This document shows positions 13,178 to 15,282 of a DNA stretch of 15,282 nt, one piece after another (positions within the stretch are counted from its first letter, which is position 1; each line of letters opens with the position of its first letter). The stretch is from DAOUMU01 sp034409055 (GTDB lineage: Bacteria; Chloroflexota; Anaerolineae; 4572-78; J111). The DNA lies in the NCBI GenBank assembly GCA_034409055.1, contig DAOUMU010000540.1, forward strand, positions 1 through 15,282, given 5' to 3'. A program made the translations under genes and the position numbers. The notes under the pieces are model-generated. The model saw only the letters and a program-made list of their open reading frames with translations. It made no database searches and had not been told where the DNA came from.

Positions 13178-13885
13178 TTACTCGTCCACGGCAAATTTAT
13201 AACCCACTCCCCACACCGTTAAAACATGGCGAGGTTTGGTGGGGTTTTGCTCAACTTTCTCTCGCAAACGGCGGATATGCACGGTAACGGTGCTGGCATC
13301 GCCAAAAAAATCAAAGCCCCAGACATTGTCCAGCAGTTGATCCCGGCTAAACACCTGTCCAGGGTGATTCATGAGAAACCAGAGCAAATCAAATTCTTTG
13401 GCCGTCAAAACAATTTCCTGGCCGTCTCGTACCCACACTTGATGGGTGGTCGGATTGATCGTTATCTCGCCTCTGGTTATAGGCTGGGCCTGTGAATCGA
13501 CCAGGGGTTTGGTGCTGGTTCGGCGTAAAACGGCCTTGACTCTGGCCACCAACTCCTTGGGGCTAAAGGGCTTGGTGACGTAATCATCCGCCCCTAACTC
13601 CAGGCCGGTAATCCGGTCGGCTTCATCCCCCTTGGCCGTTAGCATAATAATGGGGATATCGTAATCGCCCTGGCGCAGGGCTCGGGTTAGTTGCAGGCCC
13701 CCTAAAATGGGCATCATCAAATCAAGCACGATCAGGTCTGGAATTTTGCGCTCAATGGCGACTAAAGCCGCCTCGCCATCGGCGGTCACTTCCACCTCAA
13801 AACCTTCCCGGCGCAGGTAGAGTTCCACCACTTCCCGAATATTTGGTTCATCGTCGACAACGAGAATACGTTTTCTTTGAGTCAT
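13178..13885 (-). CDS. OmpR/PhoB-family response regulator
   Basis: Starting at the ATG at 13885 gives 235 aa of normal size. The receiver domain has the acidic pocket DDE (11-13), phospho-acceptor D55 in LIVLDLMMP, T83 in MLTAKG and K105 in VTKPF. The C-terminal winged helix (about 137-233) contains LTAKEFDLL, the recognition-helix region TVTVHIRRLREKVE, and the wing sequence VWGVGYKF. The frame stays open to 14092, but the extra 69 residues are translated TGCAGG-type repeats with no similarity to receivers and are not coding. It is the first gene of the operon with the histidine kinase. Its targets are unknown; the thioredoxin-like lipoprotein gene just upstream on the same strand is one candidate. 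Confidence 0.92.
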   Translation of the reverse strand: MTQRKRILVVDDEPNIREVVELYLRREGFEVEVTADGEAALVAIERKIPDLIVLDLMMPILGGLQLTRALRQGDYDIPIIMLTAKGDEADRITGLELGADDYVTKPFSPKELVARVKAVLRRTSTKPLVDSQAQPITRGEITINPTTHQVWVRDGQEIVLTAKEFDLLWFLMNHPGQVFSRDQLLDNVWGFDFFGDASTVTVHIRRLREKVEQNPTKPRHVLTVWGVGYKFAVDE

Positions 13886-13910
13886 GATAAGCTTGTCTTT
13901 TGGTAAGAGT

Positions 13911-14004
13911 GCAGGCAAGGTTGCAGGGGGGCAGGTGGCAGGTGGCAAGGTAGCAGGGTTGCAGGTAGCAGGGTAGCAGGTAGCAAGGTTGCAGGTAGCA
14001 GGGT
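13911..14004. repeat. GGTTGCA/GGTAGCA tandem repeat block
   Basis: Units GCAGGTG, GCAAGGTA, GCAGGGTT and GCAGGTA of 7-8 bp repeat about 13 times, directly upstream of the response-regulator start. Same family as 881-1035. Confidence 0.85.
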
Positions 14005-14048
14005 CGCACATACCACCCCTATACTTGCCACATCCCCCATCCCACTCT

Positions 14049-14090
14049 ACGCTCTCCGCTTTCCGCTTTCCGCTCCCCGCTCCCCGCTTC
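14049..14090. repeat. CGCTTTC/CGCTCCC heptamer repeat
   Basis: Five heptamer units (CGCTCTC, CGCTTTC twice, CGCTCCC twice, CGCTTC end) lie between the selenoprotein stop and the 13911-14004 block. On the minus strand they read GAAAGCG and GGGAGCG. Confidence 0.75.
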
Positions 14091-14095
14091 ACTCC

Positions 14096-15016
14096 TCACG
14101 ATACCTCCTCAGCCAATAAGGCTTTGATAATCTCTTCCTGTTCCTGGTAACCCCCCTCGCCGATGTGGATATGTCGAATGTGGCCGGTCTTGTCGATGAT
14201 ATATTTGGCCGGCCAGTAGCGATTGTTGTAGGCTCGCCACGTTTGCCAATCATTGTCAATGGTCACCGGGTAGGGCACGTCCAGGCGAACAATGGCTTCT
14301 TTGACGTTTTCCAATTCTCGCTCGTAGCCAAATTCCGGCGTATGAACCCCAATAATGACCAGACCCTCATCCTGGTACTGGTGATGCCATTCCCTCAACG
14401 AGGGAATCACGTTGATGCAATTAATTCAGCCAAAGGTCCAGAATTCGACGATCACCACCTTGCCCCGCAAGTCGGCCAACTTAAGCGGGTCCGAGTTTAG
14501 CCAGACTTCGTTGTTTAATTCAGGCGGCGTGCCTTTAACACTCAGACTGGCTAAAAGTTCTAATTGCTCTGCGGTGGGGCCTGGTCGAGTCACCACGCCA
14601 CCATCTGGCTCAGCTTTGACCTCAGTAGAGGCTCCTTCTTCCGTTTCAACCTCTGGCTCCATAGAGGCTACTTCTGCCGGCGTGGTTTCTGGCTCGATAG
14701 ACACTGGTTCTGCCGGCGTCGTTTCCGGTTCGGCAGAGCTCACTGCCTCCGAAACAGCCTCTTCTTCAACCGGGGTTGTCCCCACGGCAGGGGTCGGTCC
14801 GGTTGTAGCAGCATCTTTCTCTAAAACAATCTCTGGTGTAGTTTTAGACTCCTCAACGCCCGGCTCTACCCTTGAACTGTCCGGCTGAGTAACCTCAGCG
14901 ACCGGTGGTTGTTGAACTTCAACCGGCGCTTGAACCGGCTCTGATCGGCTCCCGCCGCAAGCGGTCAATAACAACACCAGGCCAAGGGCTAAAAACCGCC
15001 AAATCGGTCTGACCAT
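14096..15016 (-). CDS. Thioredoxin-like lipoprotein, predicted selenoprotein (UxxC) with in-frame TGA
   Basis: Read through one TGA (14428-14426) the gene encodes 306 aa. Residues 1-20 are a lipoprotein signal (MVRPIWRF, hydrophobic core, lipobox LLTAC, Cys20). Residues about 22-150 are a Pro/Glu/Thr/Val-rich tether with imperfect EPETTPAE repeats. From about 165 comes a thioredoxin-fold redoxin domain of the TlpA/DipZ C-terminal kind: LRGKVVIVEFWTFG, TGA, INC, then HTPEF (225-229), NRYWPAKY with the cis-proline P269, and a GEGGY tail. The TGA stands exactly where the first cysteine of CxxC is expected, and both sides are in one frame. A stem-loop suited to a bacterial SECIS follows. GGGGG lies just before the ATG. 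Likely an extracytoplasmic thiol-disulfide or peroxide-handling enzyme. A nonsense mutation is the alternative. Confidence 0.8.
14376..14428 (-). promoter_or_regulatory. Sec codon TGA and predicted bacterial SECIS stem-loop
   Basis: On the minus strand, 15 nt after the TGA, GTG then ATTCCCTC pairs with GAGGGAAT over a three-base loop GTT, and CAC closes below a 5-nt bulge (GGCAT). The loop begins with G, 26 nt after the TGA. Known bacterial SECIS elements have a short apical loop with G in its first two bases, 16-37 nt after the UGA, so all criteria are met. The stem is also coding sequence (residues 203-212 region). Confidence 0.7.
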
Positions 15017-15032
15017 ACTACTTCCCCCTCTA

Positions 15033-15038
15033 ATTATA
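15033..15038 (-). promoter_or_regulatory. Candidate -10 box upstream of the selenoprotein gene
   Basis: A perfect TATAAT (minus strand) lies 16 nt before the ATG, but no convincing -35 box is found at 16-18 bp; that position falls in the arm of an inverted repeat. The predicted leader would be only about 10 nt. Confidence 0.3.
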
Positions 15039-15041
15039 CTC

Positions 15042-15154
15042 AGTAGATCCAAATTTGAGGAGTCAGCACGCCTGCGTGCGGCACGCTTCGCAGTCGGCAC
15101 GTGGATGTGCCTCATATTATGCCCTGTGGGTACTCCGCAAAAATTGGATCCACT
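15042..15154. repeat. 113-bp inverted-repeat element upstream of the selenoprotein gene
   Basis: The arms CAGTAGATCCAAATTT... (15042-15064) and ...AATTGGATCCACTG (15131-15154) pair imperfectly over about 23 nt. The interior is full of GCAC/GTGC palindromes, for example GCACGC-CT-GCGTGC. It has no coding capacity and looks like another small non-autonomous element. Confidence 0.55.
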
Positions 15155-15172
15155 GATCAATACCTTCGCCAT

Positions 15173-15282
15173 TTAAGAGGTATTGATACTGCCAATTTGG
15201 GCAATATTGGCGGTAATTTGTCGAATAAAAATAGGATCAGGCATTTGCGGAAGCAATTTTAATGTTTCGGTGACATATTTCA
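15173..15282 (-). CDS. C-terminal end of an unidentified protein (partial)
   Basis: The minus strand is open from the right edge to a TAA at 15175-15173, giving 35 residues that end LLPQMPDPIFIRQITANIAQIGSINTS. Amino-acid composition looks like real protein with more AT-rich codons than its neighbours. The piece is too short for family assignment. The rest lies outside the window. Confidence 0.45.
   Translation of the reverse strand, partial: KYVTETLKLLPQMPDPIFIRQITANIAQIGSINTS

Noticed and set aside
13886..14092. 69-residue N-terminal extension of the response regulator
   Set aside because: It consists of repeat-encoded PATC/PATL units and a GC-rich linker; the receiver domain starts at the ATG at 13885 as in all family members.
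14426..14428. TGA read as tryptophan by a variant genetic code
   Set aside because: TGA serves as a terminal stop for the genes ending at 5794 and 9005, and Trp at the CxxC position makes no sense for the family.
14412..14888. 158-codon Ser/Thr/Val-rich plus-strand frame
   Set aside because: It is the antisense of the Pro/Glu/Thr tether of the lipoprotein; low complexity on one strand makes the other strand open by chance.
15017..15172. Longer start for the selenoprotein gene at 15172
   Set aside because: The added residues would precede a complete lipoprotein signal peptide and would be encoded by a palindromic repeat; the ATG at 15016 has a Shine-Dalgarno.

Overview
The window looks like chromosome of a free-living bacterium, most likely a Chloroflexota (Anaerolineae-like) lineage from an environmental assembly. 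This is an inference from the mix of PrsW, GT-C-type membrane proteins, lipoproteins with long linkers, E. coli-type glucokinase and many 7-8 bp tandem repeats; no 16S or marker phylogeny is available here. Most of the sequence is ordinary housekeeping and envelope genes, but three stretches carry accessory or mobile structure.

Left edge (1-1257): the 3' end of a group II intron (domain V 45-78, domain VI with a bulged branch A at 113, end near 120) abuts a core-like TTAGGC. A 14-bp inverted repeat (121-134 and 689-702) brackets a DinB-family gene read on the minus strand, and the right copy completes GTTAGGC. This is the layout of an integron gene cassette whose attC site was hit by an oppositely oriented attC-type group II intron. 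A promoter pointing into the cassette lies at 846-874. Then come a block of short tandem repeats (881-1035) and a 166-bp MITE-like element (1079-1244) directly before tRNA-Thr(UGU).

Middle (1258-11283): tRNA-Thr, a PrsW-type intramembrane protease (+), a convergent DHA2 drug-efflux MFS transporter (-), a two-gene minus-strand operon (large polytopic GT-C-like protein and a lipoprotein), a second minus-strand pair (small membrane protein and PAP2-like protein), a divergent glucokinase (glk, +), and a convergent alpha/beta hydrolase (-). Heptanucleotide repeats have entered the reading frame of the large membrane protein at two places.

Right part (11284-15282): a frameshifted receiver-domain remnant, an OmpR/PhoB-type two-component pair (regulator then kinase, minus strand), and a thioredoxin-like lipoprotein. 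The last is split by one in-frame TGA exactly at the first cysteine of a CxxC motif. A stem-loop with a GUU loop lies about 26 nt after the TGA, as expected of a bacterial SECIS. I therefore read it as one selenoprotein gene (14096-15016, Sec197) and consider it the most interesting object in the window. The edge holds the C-terminal tail of another minus-strand gene.
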